A stretch of 64,000 nt of DNA from JAGPCK01 sp041675505 (GTDB lineage: Bacteria > Bacteroidota > Bacteroidia > UKL13-3), in assembly GCA_041675505.1 (NCBI GenBank), contig JBAYTR010000013.1, positions 62,001 to 126,000 on the forward strand, in the 5' to 3' direction. Shown in pieces: positions 42,868 to 51,779 of the stretch (positions are counted from its first letter, which is position 1; every line of letters begins with the position of its first letter). The position numbers and the translations under genes were made by a program. The notes beneath the pieces are model-generated. The model did no database searches. It saw nothing but the letters and a program-made list of their open reading frames with translations, and was not told the origin of the DNA.

Positions 42868-43509
42868 CTAATTATCTGAATTAACTCGCTTAAACAGGTA
42901 GCCGGTAAACATAATAAGTACCGCACCTCCAAAAGCCAATCCCATATCTTTTTGTGCATCCCAGATATCGCCTTGTGTGCCTAAGTAAGCCACTCCCTGT
43001 GCGGGGAAAAATAAATCGGCAACGGCCCATTCTATTAACTCATACATGCCGCTGAACGAAAGTGTAATCTCACAAGGCAGTACCCAGCACACCCACACCG
43101 GCCATTGAAAATGATTCATAAAATAATCGCGCATGGGGTAAGCCAGTAAAAACCCGAAACTGAAATGAACAATACGATCGTAGTGATTGCGTTCCCAGTG
43201 CAAAGCGTCTTTAAGCCAATAACCAAGCGGGTTCTCTGCATAGGTATACTCTGCACCATAAATATGCAAGAGACCGTAAATAAAGAGTAAGGTATAACTC
43301 AAATCACTGAATTTGAATTTGCGGTAACCTAAGCCCAATACCAGCAGTATCAAAACGGTCATGGCATTTTCGGTGTACCAATTAGCTCGGTCTGGAGTTC
43401 TGATAAAAGTGATTATCCAGCAAACTGTAAATACAGCCATGAATATTTTGAGCAATACATTATCAGCAAATTGTTTTCGCGTTGGAGACGAGGCAGTAGT
43501 TAGCAGCAT
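42868..43509 (-). CDS. DUF2238 (YjdF-type) inner membrane protein
   Basis: A 213-residue protein with about six helices and the conserved HYDRIVHFSFGFLLAYPMRD and GMYELIEWAVADLFFPAQG, ending GTQGDIWDAQKDMGLAFGGA, all characteristic of DUF2238. Function unknown. The stop adjoins the bidirectional terminator; the next upstream gene ends 2 bp away. Confidence 0.88.
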   Translation of the reverse strand: MLLTTASSPTRKQFADNVLLKIFMAVFTVCWIITFIRTPDRANWYTENAMTVLILLVLGLGYRKFKFSDLSYTLLFIYGLLHIYGAEYTYAENPLGYWLKDALHWERNHYDRIVHFSFGFLLAYPMRDYFMNHFQWPVWVCWVLPCEITLSFSGMYELIEWAVADLFFPAQGVAYLGTQGDIWDAQKDMGLAFGGAVLIMFTGYLFKRVNSDN

Positions 43510-43510
43510 A

Positions 43511-43924
43511 TTATTTCAGTATTAGAATCCATTCAAAATTTCCGTTCATTACCACCTTTTCCTCATCATTGATTACCTGCACTGCAATGGAGCACAAGGC
43601 CCTCTTTTTCACCTGCAGGTCATTTCTCACTGCCGCAACACTCTCCTGCGGAACAATAACTTTTGCTCTTACCCGTCCTTTGGCCGGCAGTTTAAATTTC
43701 ACCTCCGATGTGCGCAACATGGGAATTACGTGTTCTGCTAAATCAGGAAAAGTATCAAGCAACCATTGGCCGGTGGCAAATTCAGCCAGAGAAAATTGTG
43801 CGGCTGCGGCAACTGTTCCCAAATGATTGGTATAATCTGCATGTGCAGGTAAACAAAAGGTGTAGTCTCCTTCGGCTTCCTGCAAACGTATCATTTGCGC
43901 AAACGGAATCTGGGTAAGGTTCAT
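43511..43924 (-). CDS. Hotdog-fold thioesterase-like protein (DUF4442/YiiD-C type)
   Basis: A 137-residue protein beginning at ATG 43924 (MNLTQIPFAQMIRLQ). NHLGTVAAAAQFSLAEFATG is the helix of a hotdog fold with the catalytic-type acidic residue, and VKFKLPAKGRVRAKV the following strands. Likely an acyl-thioester hydrolase. A minus-strand -7 match TAAGTTTG lies at 43928-43935, so the message may be leaderless. Confidence 0.7.
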   Translation of the reverse strand: MNLTQIPFAQMIRLQEAEGDYTFCLPAHADYTNHLGTVAAAAQFSLAEFATGQWLLDTFPDLAEHVIPMLRTSEVKFKLPAKGRVRAKVIVPQESVAAVRNDLQVKKRALCSIAVQVINDEEKVVMNGNFEWILILK

Positions 43925-43927
43925 GTA

Positions 43928-43935
43928 CAAACTTA
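43928..43935 (-). promoter_or_regulatory. -7 element of the hotdog-DUF2238 pair
   Basis: Reads TAAGTTTG on the minus strand, matching TAnnTTTG. It overlaps the alternative TTG start and leaves almost no leader before the ATG at 43924. Confidence 0.35.
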
Positions 43936-43982
43936 AGAAATTTAGTGAGTTTACAATAGGCTACTTTGGATATAGCTGAATG

Positions 43983-44014
43983 TTCGTTTTGTGATGACAC
44001 GAACCGAGGCGAAG
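43983..44014. repeat. Partial copy of the 150-bp dispersed repeat
   Basis: TTCGTTTTGTGATGACACGA and the following ACCGAGGCGAAG match the right-hand end of the two long copies (44708-44858 and 45435-45583) with about two changes in 32 bases. Only this end is preserved. Confidence 0.75.
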
Positions 44015-44036
44015 CATGCAACAGGAGAAGTAAACC

Positions 44037-44702
44037 TTACTTCTTTTGAATCTGGTCACTCACGTGCCTGATGTAGGCTACTTTATTGTGCGGTAACACA
44101 TACCCATATCCACGCAGACAGATTTTTTCTTTTTGCTCCGGTAAAGGTTCATGCACGGATTTGCCCGTAACGGCTACCTGCTTATTCACTTCTTCCAACT
44201 CCACTCCATCAACCCACATCTTGCCTTTTCCGGTTAAATAAATTCCACACACAATGGTGGTGGCCTCTTCAGGAACATCCAGTACTATTACTCTCTCCTG
44301 CCAATCAGCAGTGCCTTTCACCATACGATTATCTGTATTATCAAATGCCAGCAGGTACTGCTCATTCTCCACCCTTACCCACAAACCCGCACCTTCATTT
44401 GCTTCGCTGGTTTTTATATAGGCTTTACATCTGATGCGTTTACCTCTGTATTGATCTGCCCGGGTATTTTTCATTATGGTACCAAAATCTGTTGCATCAA
44501 TATCAGCATCAGACCTACCACGAATGCACAGCACATCATTCCCCTGTTTACCTTCCGCCTTAGCTATGCCTTTTTCATAATAGGATGGCGCATTGCCATC
44601 TTCCCAGCCGGAAGCATCGTCAAGTGGCGACAAACTGTGCTCGCAAGAAGTCAACAAGAAAATACCTGCGGCAAAAAATGCAATAAGTTTATTTGTTTTC
44701 AT
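44037..44702 (-). CDS. Hypothetical lipoprotein with carbohydrate-binding-like beta domain
   Basis: A 221-residue protein: leader MKTNKLIAFFAAGIFLLTSC with lipobox LLTSC, then a beta-sandwich-like domain with YRGKRIRCKAYIKTSE, GLWVRVENEQYLLAF, TADWQERVIVLDVPEEATTI and GKGKMWVDGVELEEV, the pattern of jelly-roll carbohydrate-binding or similar modules. No catalytic motif. The long repeat copy A lies directly upstream and must contain its promoter. Confidence 0.65.
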   Translation of the reverse strand: MKTNKLIAFFAAGIFLLTSCEHSLSPLDDASGWEDGNAPSYYEKGIAKAEGKQGNDVLCIRGRSDADIDATDFGTIMKNTRADQYRGKRIRCKAYIKTSEANEGAGLWVRVENEQYLLAFDNTDNRMVKGTADWQERVIVLDVPEEATTIVCGIYLTGKGKMWVDGVELEEVNKQVAVTGKSVHEPLPEQKEKICLRGYGYVLPHNKVAYIRHVSDQIQKK

Positions 44703-44707
44703 ACTTG

Positions 44708-44858
44708 TACTATTAACCTGTGTAAAACGTAAACGTTCTCATGAAAGTACTTGCAAATTAGTAAATATTCTGAATATCAAGGAATAAATCTATTGATTAC
44801 TGTGCTATCTTAGTGGCACAGTTATTCGGTTGGTGGGTGACACGAACCGAGGCGGAGT
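44708..44858. repeat. Dispersed repeat, copy A (151 bp)
   Basis: Aligns with 45435-45583 over its full length at roughly 80-85 percent identity by eye. Shared blocks include ACGTAAACGTTCTCATGAAA, ACTTGCAAATTAG, GTGCTATCTTAGTGGCA and GACACGAACCGAGGCGGAGT. It contains a perfect 7-bp hairpin, ACTGTGC (44799-44805) with GCACAGT (44816-44822). Confidence 0.85.
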
Positions 44859-44874
44859 GGTTGAAGTTCCTATT

Positions 44875-45408
44875 TCAGCCTACAAAAACTAAAATGTAGT
44901 CGCCCTGATTGTGAGCTTGACTAACGATTGCTTTTAATTCTTTTAAATCGTCTAAAATTTGTCGCCTATTATATGCTTGATCAAGCGAATTGTCATTATG
45001 CCAAACTTCTGGATAAATTCCGTTGTCATTTAATTCTGTCGCGTTATACTTTGAATAAATGTCAATCTCTAGAACGGTGTTAAGAAAGTCGTTAAGTTTA
45101 GAAATTGTTGTGGTGTCTAAGTATTGAATAAAACGCCCACGTTCATAAAATGCTAATTGCTCCTCAGGTATTAAGCGGTTAAACTCTTGCCCACCCAACA
45201 ATTGTTTGGGGTTAAATATTTCTCCTATAAGTTCAACTGTTAATGCGTCTTGTCCTTTTGACAAAACATACTCAAGCCCCATAAACGAACCTTGAAATGT
45301 TGCATGGCTTTTTGCAGATGTAATGTCAAATTGTTGTTTACTGTCCAGCTTAACTAAGTGTCCAAAAGTGTCTTGTGATATTCTATATAATGTCGCGGAT
45401 TGGCTCAT
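44875..45408 (-). CDS. DUF1877 family protein
   Basis: A 177-residue protein from ATG 45408 (MSQSATLYRISQDTF); an upstream ATG at 45468 lies inside the repeat. The opening segment and the spacing of YLDTTTISKLNDFL and ELNDNGIYPEVWH fit DUF1877 (YfbM-like). The family often occurs as single genes in immunity or accessory loci. AT-rich and flanked by two repeat copies, so probably mobile. Confidence 0.7.
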   Translation of the reverse strand: MSQSATLYRISQDTFGHLVKLDSKQQFDITSAKSHATFQGSFMGLEYVLSKGQDALTVELIGEIFNPKQLLGGQEFNRLIPEEQLAFYERGRFIQYLDTTTISKLNDFLNTVLEIDIYSKYNATELNDNGIYPEVWHNDNSLDQAYNRRQILDDLKELKAIVSQAHNQGDYILVFVG

Positions 45409-45434
45409 GGTGTTGGTCGTTCTAAACTGGCTTA

Positions 45435-45583
45435 TACTATTAATTTGTGTAAACGTAAACGTTCTCATGAAAGCACTTGCAAATTAGCAAATATTCTGAA
45501 CACCAAGGGATAAAACTTTTGATTCCGGTGCTATCTTAGTGGCATAGTTATTCGGTTTGTGATGACACGAACCGAGGCGGAGT
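45435..45583. repeat. Dispersed repeat, copy B (149 bp)
   Basis: Second long copy, colinear with copy A. Its left end begins just upstream of the DUF1877 start and its right end encodes the last residues (TPPRFVSSQTE) of the membrane protein at 45548-46096. The internal hairpin of copy A is degraded here. Confidence 0.85.
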
Positions 45584-46096
45584 CTGGTGTTTGAGAGCCA
45601 AATTATTTGTCCACTTGCTTAAAAACATAAATAGTCCAGCCAGAGTTAAGATTGTCCCGTTTGTAATGAATTTGTATTGAAGTCCGAAATGAGAAGTCAA
45701 GTCGCCCAGCGAAAAAAATATTGTTCCAATAATTTTATTCTCGTATAGTCCAAGTCGGTTAAGCAATATTGCCATAATAAAAACAATAAGTGCATTTAGC
45801 CAAAACATCTTCTTTTTTATTGTCAAGATTAATGAAGCTATAAATGCAAGCAACAATCCAATTAATGAAGATAAATTTATCCAAAGTGAAAAATACGCAA
45901 GTCGAGTTGAAAAATTATCCTCTTTGACTAAGTGTTTAAGTCCTTCGTCAAGCCCATATTTATCAACCGATTCAACAATACCTGTGTCGTTGAGCATTGC
46001 AAATTGTCTTGCTGCGAGAATTATAAAGAATGTCGCAATAAGATGAACTGTTATTAGTCTCAAATTAATTTTATGCATGAAGTCGTAAAATGCCAT
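45548..46096 (-). CDS. Hypothetical membrane protein with a repeat-encoded C-terminus
   Basis: About 182 residues from ATG 46096 (MAFYDFMHKINLRL); ATG 46078 is also possible, while the long N-terminal extension to 46270 runs back through a terminator and into the aconitase gene. Four predicted helices. The end ALKHQTPPRFVSSQTE is translated from repeat copy B. AT-rich. No family recognised. Confidence 0.5.
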   Translation of the reverse strand: MAFYDFMHKINLRLITVHLIATFFIILAARQFAMLNDTGIVESVDKYGLDEGLKHLVKEDNFSTRLAYFSLWINLSSLIGLLLAFIASLILTIKKKMFWLNALIVFIMAILLNRLGLYENKIIGTIFFSLGDLTSHFGLQYKFITNGTILTLAGLFMFLSKWTNNLALKHQTPPRFVSSQTE

Positions 46097-46120
46097 TTGT
46101 CGTTGTAGTCTGTCTATTGC

Positions 46121-46140
46121 CGCTAATACGCAAATTAGCG
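46121..46140. repeat. Short inverted repeat with a fragment of the dispersed repeat
   Basis: CGCTAAT (46121-46127) pairs with ATTAGCG (46134-46140). The right part, GCAAATTAGCGAAAA, resembles the GCAAATTAGCAAAT block of the long repeats, suggesting a remnant of a further copy. Confidence 0.4.
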
Positions 46141-46163
46141 AAAATCCCAACCTATTCCACAAA

Positions 46164-46194
46164 CAAAAAAAGCGACCCTTTTGGGGTCGCTTTC
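46164..46194 (-). terminator. Terminator of the aconitase gene
   Basis: AAAGCGACCC (46170-46179) and GGGTCGCTTT (46185-46194) form the stem; the minus-strand T run is at 46165-46172. Confidence 0.9.
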
Positions 46195-46215
46195 CTATAT
46201 AAAAAGTAGAAAAAT

Positions 46216-48483
46216 TTACTTCGCTACACTTGCACGAATAATGTTCAATGCGCCACCGGCTTTGAACCACTCGATTTGTTGTTCGTTGTACGTGTGATTT
46301 ACCTGAATGGTTTCGCTTGAACCATCCTGATGGTTTAACACCAGCTCCAGTTGTTTACCGGGTGCAAAGGTGTTTAATCCGATGATGTCAATCGAATCGT
46401 CTTCCAGTATTTTGTTGTAGTCTTCTTTGTTGGCAAAAGTTAAAGCCAGCATACCTTGTTTCTTCAGGTTGGTTTCGTGAATACGGGCAAATGATTTTAC
46501 CAGTACCGCACGAACACCCAAGTGACGAGGCTCCATAGCAGCGTGCTCACGTGATGAACCTTCACCGTAGTTCTCATCTCCTACCACCAATGAACCTATA
46601 CCTTGCGCTTTGTACTGACGCTGTACCACCGGTACACCTTCGTATGCTCCGGTCAATTGGTTCTTTACACTATCAGTTTTTTCATTGAAGGCGTTTACTG
46701 CACCTATCAATAAGTTGTTGGAAATATTATCTAAGTGACCGCGGTACTTGAGCCATTTACCTGCCATCGAAATATGGTCGGTAGTACATTTTCCTTTGGC
46801 TTTAATGAGCAGTTTCAATCCTTTAAGGTCAGTACCTTCCCAGGCTGCAAAAGGATCTAACAATTGCAAACGATCTGAGGTAGGTGAAACAGCTACCTGC
46901 ACCTGACTTCCGTCAGCAGCGGGAGCTACGAAACCTGCATCTTCCACGGCAAAACCTTGGGTGGGTAATTCGTCACCGTGCGGACCGTCTAATTTTACCT
47001 GCTCCCCTTTATCGTTAGTTAAAGTATCGGTTAACGGGTTAAACGTTAAATCTCCGGCAATGGCCATAGCGGTTACCAGTTCAGGTGAGGCTACAAAGGC
47101 AAAGGTGTTGGGGTTACCATCGGCACGTTTGGCAAAGTTGCGGTTAAACGAGTGGATGATGGTATTTTTTTCCTGCTTTTCGGCACCCATTCTGTCCCAC
47201 ATTCCAATACATGGTCCGCAGGCATTGGTAAATACTTTTGCGCCAATGGAGTTAAACACGTCTAGGAAACCATCGCGTTTAATGGTGTAACGTATTTGCT
47301 CAGAACCCGGGTTAATGCAATATTCCGCTTTAGCGGTTAAGCCTTTTGCAGCTACCTGCTTAGCCAAACTTACGGCACGTGAAATATCCTCGTAGCTGGA
47401 GTTGGTACATGAACCGATAAGACCTACTGAAATTTTAGTGGGCCATCCGTTAGCCAAAGCAGCTTCTTTTAATTTAGAAATAGGCGTAGCCAAATCAGGA
47501 GTGAACGGACCGTTTACATGCGGCTCCAGTTCTGATAAATTAATTTCAATTACCTGATCGAAATATTGCTCAGGGTTGGCATAACACTCAGGGTCGGCTG
47601 TTAAGTGATGTCTGATACCGTCAGCCAGTTCAGCTACATCAGCTCTGCCGGTTGCTTTTAAATAGCGGGCCATGGAATCATCGTAACCAAAGGTGGAGGT
47701 AGTGGCACCTATTTCAGCACCCATGTTGCAAATGGTTCCTTTACCTGTGCAGCTCATGCTGGTAGCGCCTTCGCCAAAATATTCCACTACGGCATCGGTA
47801 CCACCTTTTACAGTAAGTATACCGGCCACTTTTAAGATAACATCTTTAGGAGCGGTCCATCCGTTTAATTTACCGGTTAATTTAATCCCTATTAGTTTAG
47901 GCATCTTCAGTTCCCAAGGCAAGCCGGCCATTACATCACAGGCATCAGCTCCACCCACTCCAATGGCAATCATACCCAAACCACCCGCGTTAACGGTGTG
48001 CGAATCGGTACCAATCATCATTCCACCGGGGAAGGCGTAATTTTCCAATACCACCTGGTGAATAATACCTGCACCGGGTTTCCAGAAACCTATACCGTAT
48101 TTGTTCGATACTGAACCTAAGAAATCGAACACTTCTTTACTTTCTTTAGTGGCAAATTCCAAATCCTGCTCGGCACCGTTCTTAGCGGTAATCAGGTGAT
48201 CACAATGCACGGTAGAAGGAACGGCTACTTTGGGACGACCCGACTGCATAAACTGCAACAACGCCATTTGTGCCGTAGCATCCTGCATCGCTACTCTATC
48301 CGGACCAAAGTCCACGTAACTCTTACCTCTTTCGAAACTTTTGGTTGCGTTGCCCTCTGTTAAGTGGCTGTACAAAATTTTCTCGGTTAGGGTCAGGGGT
48401 CTGCCTACTGCCTTGCGGGCTGCTGCTATACGTTCATCCATTCGGGCGTAAACAGCCTTAATCATTTCAATATCAAATGCCAT
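46216..48483 (-). CDS. acn: Aconitate hydratase
   Basis: A 755-residue enzyme from ATG 48483. Cluster-binding cysteines are in [17 protein letters not shown] and [12 protein letters not shown]; substrate-binding motifs include [27 protein letters not shown] and the C-terminal swivel domain [22 protein letters not shown]. The domain order is that of the mitochondrial-type aconitase common in Bacteroidota. It isomerises citrate and isocitrate in the TCA cycle. Confidence 0.96.
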   Translation of the reverse strand: MAFDIEMIKAVYARMDERIAAARKAVGRPLTLTEKILYSHLTEGNATKSFERGKSYVDFGPDRVAMQDATAQMALLQFMQSGRPKVAVPSTVHCDHLITAKNGAEQDLEFATKESKEVFDFLGSVSNKYGIGFWKPGAGIIHQVVLENYAFPGGMMIGTDSHTVNAGGLGMIAIGVGGADACDVMAGLPWELKMPKLIGIKLTGKLNGWTAPKDVILKVAGILTVKGGTDAVVEYFGEGATSMSCTGKGTICNMGAEIGATTSTFGYDDSMARYLKATGRADVAELADGIRHHLTADPECYANPEQYFDQVIEINLSELEPHVNGPFTPDLATPISKLKEAALANGWPTKISVGLIGSCTNSSYEDISRAVSLAKQVAAKGLTAKAEYCINPGSEQIRYTIKRDGFLDVFNSIGAKVFTNACGPCIGMWDRMGAEKQEKNTIIHSFNRNFAKRADGNPNTFAFVASPELVTAMAIAGDLTFNPLTDTLTNDKGEQVKLDGPHGDELPTQGFAVEDAGFVAPAADGSQVQVAVSPTSDRLQLLDPFAAWEGTDLKGLKLLIKAKGKCTTDHISMAGKWLKYRGHLDNISNNLLIGAVNAFNEKTDSVKNQLTGAYEGVPVVQRQYKAQGIGSLVVGDENYGEGSSREHAAMEPRHLGVRAVLVKSFARIHETNLKKQGMLALTFANKEDYNKILEDDSIDIIGLNTFAPGKQLELVLNHQDGSSETIQVNHTYNEQQIEWFKAGGALNIIRASVAK

Positions 48484-48504
48484 AATTAAAAGAATTTTCG
48501 GGTG

Positions 48505-48512
48505 CAAAGGTA
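48505..48512 (-). promoter_or_regulatory. -7 element of the aconitase gene
   Basis: Minus strand reads TACCTTTG, an exact TAnnTTTG match, 21 bp before the ATG at 48483. A TTTG-like -33 box is seen only at a short distance (48527-48530). Confidence 0.5.
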
Positions 48513-48601
48513 GATAAAATACAGGCCAAAAACACCGAATTTTTCAAAGATTTCCAGCACACGAAAACCTGCTTCGGGCGCTGAATTGCAGCAGATTCAC
48601 T

Positions 48602-48609
48602 TATTTTTG
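48602..48609 (+). promoter_or_regulatory. -7 element of the M48 peptidase gene
   Basis: TATTTTTG fits TAnnTTTG and lies 13 bp before the ATG at 48623. The -33 box is weak. Confidence 0.4.
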
Positions 48610-48622
48610 CAGCGGATTTTTT

Positions 48623-49705
48623 ATGATGAATTACTCGGCCACCTATTCCAACGGACAAGATGCGGGACGATTCCCCTGCAAGGTGCAGTTCCTTCGTTCA
48701 GGCATCAGTATCAGCTACACTTCGGCTGAAGGAGAACTGAAAAATGCACTGTGGGAACCGCAGTTGTTGCACCCCAACCTGAACTCAGAAGGTACAAAAC
48801 ACCAACTCACATACGGCAACTTCCCTTACCAAACTCTTCAGGTAACGGACGAAGGATTTCCCGCAGCCTTGCAACAGTTGTACCCTGAACTGCAACTGAA
48901 GCCCAACCGGCAGTTTGCGATTATGGCGGTTAACTATCCGCTTTTGCTGGTCGCACTTGCGTTACTTGTGGGTCTGGTGGCTTTGGTGTGGTGGATACTG
49001 TTGCCTTATGCCGGCAAAAAAGTAGTGGAGGCCATTCCGGTGGAGTATGAAATTGAATTGGGAGAAACCATGTATGTCTCCGCCATTAAGGAATATGAAG
49101 TGAATGTGGAAGCCGGAAAAGCCCTTACCACCTTTATTCACCATTTTGTTGATACCTCTGTTTATCCTGTTAAAGTTGATGTAGTAAAACAAAACGAACT
49201 CAATGCTTTTGCTATGCCGGGCGGACACATCATTGTGTACGATTCCATCTTGCGCAGTATGGAAAGTTATGAAGAGTTGGCGGGTTTACTGGCACATGAA
49301 TACTCGCACGTAGCCTTGCGACATAGCACACGAAACATCGTGAGCCAACTGTCTGTCACGGTTTTGCTCTCGGTAATTTTTGGCGGAAACGATGCGTTGG
49401 GTGATTTTGTGTTACACAATGCGGCTCAGTTAAAACAACTGCACTATAGCAGAACACTGGAAGAAGAGGCCGATACACACGGTTTTGCTTTGCTGCGGGA
49501 AAAGCACATTTCGCCTGAAGGTATGATTACCTTGTTTGAAAAATTTAAGAAAATTGAACATCAGGCCCCTGAATTTTTCAGCACACACCCGTTGCCCGAT
49601 ACACGCATTACGCACATGAAAGAACAATTGCAAAAAAACAAAACTACCTATAAACAACAGCCCCACTTACAGGAACTGTTTATGCAAATTAAAAAGAGCT
49701 TATGA
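48623..49705 (+). CDS. M48 family zinc metalloprotease, membrane anchored
   Basis: A 360-residue protein. The first 90 residues are a soluble beta domain (FPCKVQFLRSGISISYTS), followed by a helix (about 98-124) and an M48 peptidase domain with zinc motif HEYSH (225-229) and the distal glutamate in YSRTLEEEADTHGF. It cleaves membrane or periplasmic proteins, as in HtpX/BepA relatives. Overlaps the next gene by 4 bp. Confidence 0.88.
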   Translation: MMNYSATYSNGQDAGRFPCKVQFLRSGISISYTSAEGELKNALWEPQLLHPNLNSEGTKHQLTYGNFPYQTLQVTDEGFPAALQQLYPELQLKPNRQFAIMAVNYPLLLVALALLVGLVALVWWILLPYAGKKVVEAIPVEYEIELGETMYVSAIKEYEVNVEAGKALTTFIHHFVDTSVYPVKVDVVKQNELNAFAMPGGHIIVYDSILRSMESYEELAGLLAHEYSHVALRHSTRNIVSQLSVTVLLSVIFGGNDALGDFVLHNAAQLKQLHYSRTLEEEADTHGFALLREKHISPEGMITLFEKFKKIEHQAPEFFSTHPLPDTRITHMKEQLQKNKTTYKQQPHLQELFMQIKKSL

Positions 49706-50046
49706 ACGAAGAACTGGAAGAGTCGCTAAAATTGCTGCAAACTGAATTGCAGAAAGAAAATATCTCTACCGATATTGAACTCAAAGAACACATTACACAC
49801 GAGCAATTGCGCGACTGGCTCTCAGCAAAAATAGCCGACTTAATGCAGCATGATTTTCACCGTCTGCTGGCCATATTGTACCGCATTGATGTGCACGAGA
49901 ATAATGTTAAACGAGTGTTTGATGAATATACCCCACACGAAATTCCTAGTATGATTGCCGAGTTAATGATACAACGCCAACTGCAAAAAGCACGTACCCG
50001 CATTGCCTACCGCAAAAAACATGGCGGGGAATGGAAAGCGGAATGA
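49702..50046 (+). CDS. Conserved hypothetical small helical protein
   Basis: A 114-residue, all-helical, acidic-then-basic protein (KLLQTELQKENISTDIELKE, DFHRLLAILYRIDVHE, ENNVKRVFDEYTPHEIPSMI). Reading pattern and coupling to the M48 gene by an ATGA overlap show it is real. Function unknown. Confidence 0.7.
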   Translation: MNEELEESLKLLQTELQKENISTDIELKEHITHEQLRDWLSAKIADLMQHDFHRLLAILYRIDVHENNVKRVFDEYTPHEIPSMIAELMIQRQLQKARTRIAYRKKHGGEWKAE

Positions 50047-50378
50047 GAGAGGGGAATGGCGTTACAGGAAGTTGATTGCTCTGGCGGGTGTAGCATCCGA
50101 CAGAACGAAAGTCATCAAATACTTTATTTTATGTAACATATTTTATACATTCGTATTGCAAACTCAAATAAACAGCTTTGTAAAGCGTTAGTTTCTGTGT
50201 ATAAGAAATGACCTATCATTTGAGTATAGAAAACTAAAAATATTGACGCAAAATAAAGACACTGCGCATACATTTAGTATCTATGCTTGGGTATAGCCTT
50301 ACCATTACTCGCACTACTATACCACGCTTTTTAAAATAACTATAAGGTCAGGCTTGGTATAGAGTCGGTGAAATATTT
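50047..50378. other. 332-bp AT-rich intergenic region
   Basis: No credible gene. An imperfect inverted repeat is seen near its right end (50317-50362), and the related words GCTTGGGTATAG (50285) and GCTTGGTATAG (50352) are repeated. The composition shifts to AT-rich from about 50140 on, so it may mark one edge of an inserted segment. Confidence 0.6.
50317..50362. promoter_or_regulatory. Inverted repeat upstream of the gene at 50379
   Basis: CTATACCA (50317-50324) and TGGTATAG (50355-50362), extended by GC/GC after one mismatch, enclose about 30 nt. Its place 17 bp before the ATG suggests an operator or an RNA hairpin controlling the gene, but nothing confirms this. Confidence 0.3.
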
Positions 50379-51128
50379 ATGAAAAAGCTACTTTTATATG
50401 TTGGTCTTCTCGCAATGTCTACTATTTCCTCATTTGCTCAAATTGGTTGGACACCTCAAGAAATCACAAGACATTATAGAAACTCTAAGTTCAACAAGTA
50501 TATGGAACATGGGGGTGGATTTAAGGGATACTGGACAATCGAGCACCAGAAGGGTGACTACTTAATACGTTATCGATTCAATAAAGACGGGATATGCGAA
50601 GTTGTTGAAATACACTGCCTAAGCCAAACTTCAGCTAATGAGATATTTAAACTACTAGATAAAGATTATTATTGTGTATTTGAAAGCGATAAAACAATTG
50701 AACAAAAAGCATCTGAATGGCAAAAAAACACTACACATGGTGCTAAGATTGCATTTTTATGTTTACCTGATTCTTTCACCTTTTTGCATTGGGTAAGAAA
50801 TGAAGATGAAACATTTAGATACAATAAGTATGAGATTCCTGATGTTTTCGAAGAGTGGTTAGATGATAGCATAACAGATCCTCGAGAATCTGGACTGTCG
50901 GTACCTTTTTACGAACCATCCCACAAGCCAATCGAAATACCGATAGAGGGTCTCCCAGCTCAAAAGAGCGAAACCAAGCAAGAAAAATCTATCAACTATA
51001 TACAACCTGAGAATGTAATACTAGAGGATTCAAATTCCATTGAATTCAATAATACAGAGATACTAATAATTTCTATAGTATTACTTGCGACTGTTGGCCT
51101 AATATTGACATTTAAAAAGCAGCCGTAA
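50379..51128 (+). CDS. Hypothetical exported protein with a C-terminal membrane anchor
   Basis: A 249-residue protein: signal peptide MKKLLLYVGLLAMSTISSFAQ, a beta-rich domain (HYRNSKFNKYMEHGGGFKGY, YLIRYRFNKDGICEVVEIHC), a Pro/Glu linker (about 175-215) and one C-terminal helix (EILIISIVLLATVGLILTF). Topology is that of a periplasmic domain tethered to the inner membrane. AT-rich. No family recognised. Confidence 0.65.
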   Translation: MKKLLLYVGLLAMSTISSFAQIGWTPQEITRHYRNSKFNKYMEHGGGFKGYWTIEHQKGDYLIRYRFNKDGICEVVEIHCLSQTSANEIFKLLDKDYYCVFESDKTIEQKASEWQKNTTHGAKIAFLCLPDSFTFLHWVRNEDETFRYNKYEIPDVFEEWLDDSITDPRESGLSVPFYEPSHKPIEIPIEGLPAQKSETKQEKSINYIQPENVILEDSNSIEFNNTEILIISIVLLATVGLILTFKKQP

Positions 51129-51276
51129 ATACACTTCTGCATTGTTTTGATGTCCAACAAAACATATAGCTTTATAAACACCTCTAGTACGAATAGCAGA
51201 TACACTTTTAAGGTTGGCAAGGATACCAACCTTGACTAAATTGTCAGAACCGCAGATGTGCGGGATTAAATGATAT

Positions 51277-51684
51277 TTATGATTTAATCCCTTGTTCTAA
51301 TTTCTTTTGTAACGTTAATCTTTTGAAGTCAAGCTTAGTATTACCAAAGTTTATCAAGAGTCCGATTTCCATCTTATAGGCTTCTAAATAGTTTAGTGCC
51401 TGAGCCAAATGTACCTTCTCCAGCGCACTTAGTGCTTTAAGTTCTACCATTATTTTGCCTTCTACAAAAAAATCAACTCTTCTTCTACCGATTTCTTCGT
51501 TTTCATAAAATATCGGCATCTCCATTTCACGCACAAAGGACAACCCTTGTTTACTCATTTCAATAGCTAACGCACGCTGATAAATGACCTCTTGAAAACC
51601 ATTACCTAATGTGTTGTGCACTTTCATGGCACTACCAATTATCTTTTGAGTAATTTCAGAATGTTTGTATTCTTCCTTTATCAT
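51277..51684 (-). CDS. GxxExxY family protein
   Basis: A 135-residue protein with the name-giving motif in LGNGFQEVIYQRALAIE, then RRVDFFVEGKIMVELKA and HLAQALNYLEAYKMEIGLLINFG. The fold is thought to be PD-(D/E)xK-like (E..D..ExK pattern: E, D in RRVDF, ELKA). Role unknown; these genes are frequent, scattered singletons in Bacteroidota, often next to other unrelated genes. The stop codon is in an imperfect hairpin at 51262-51291. Confidence 0.85.
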   Translation of the reverse strand: MIKEEYKHSEITQKIIGSAMKVHNTLGNGFQEVIYQRALAIEMSKQGLSFVREMEMPIFYENEEIGRRRVDFFVEGKIMVELKALSALEKVHLAQALNYLEAYKMEIGLLINFGNTKLDFKRLTLQKKLEQGIKS

Positions 51685-51779
51685 GGCTTATCTTATACTT
51701 ACCAATATTCAAAACTTACAATACAATCTATCACTAACATCATTCCATCAAATCCATCTGCGGTCCAGACTTTTTAGGG

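Noticed and set aside
44708..45583. Integron attC sites
   Set aside because: The long repeats lack the paired RYYYAAC/GTTRRRY ends and no integron integrase is present, though the cassette-like layout is noted.
46097..46270. N-terminal extension of the gene at 45548
   Set aside because: It runs through the aconitase terminator and into the aconitase coding end in another frame, so translation more likely starts at 46096 or 46078.
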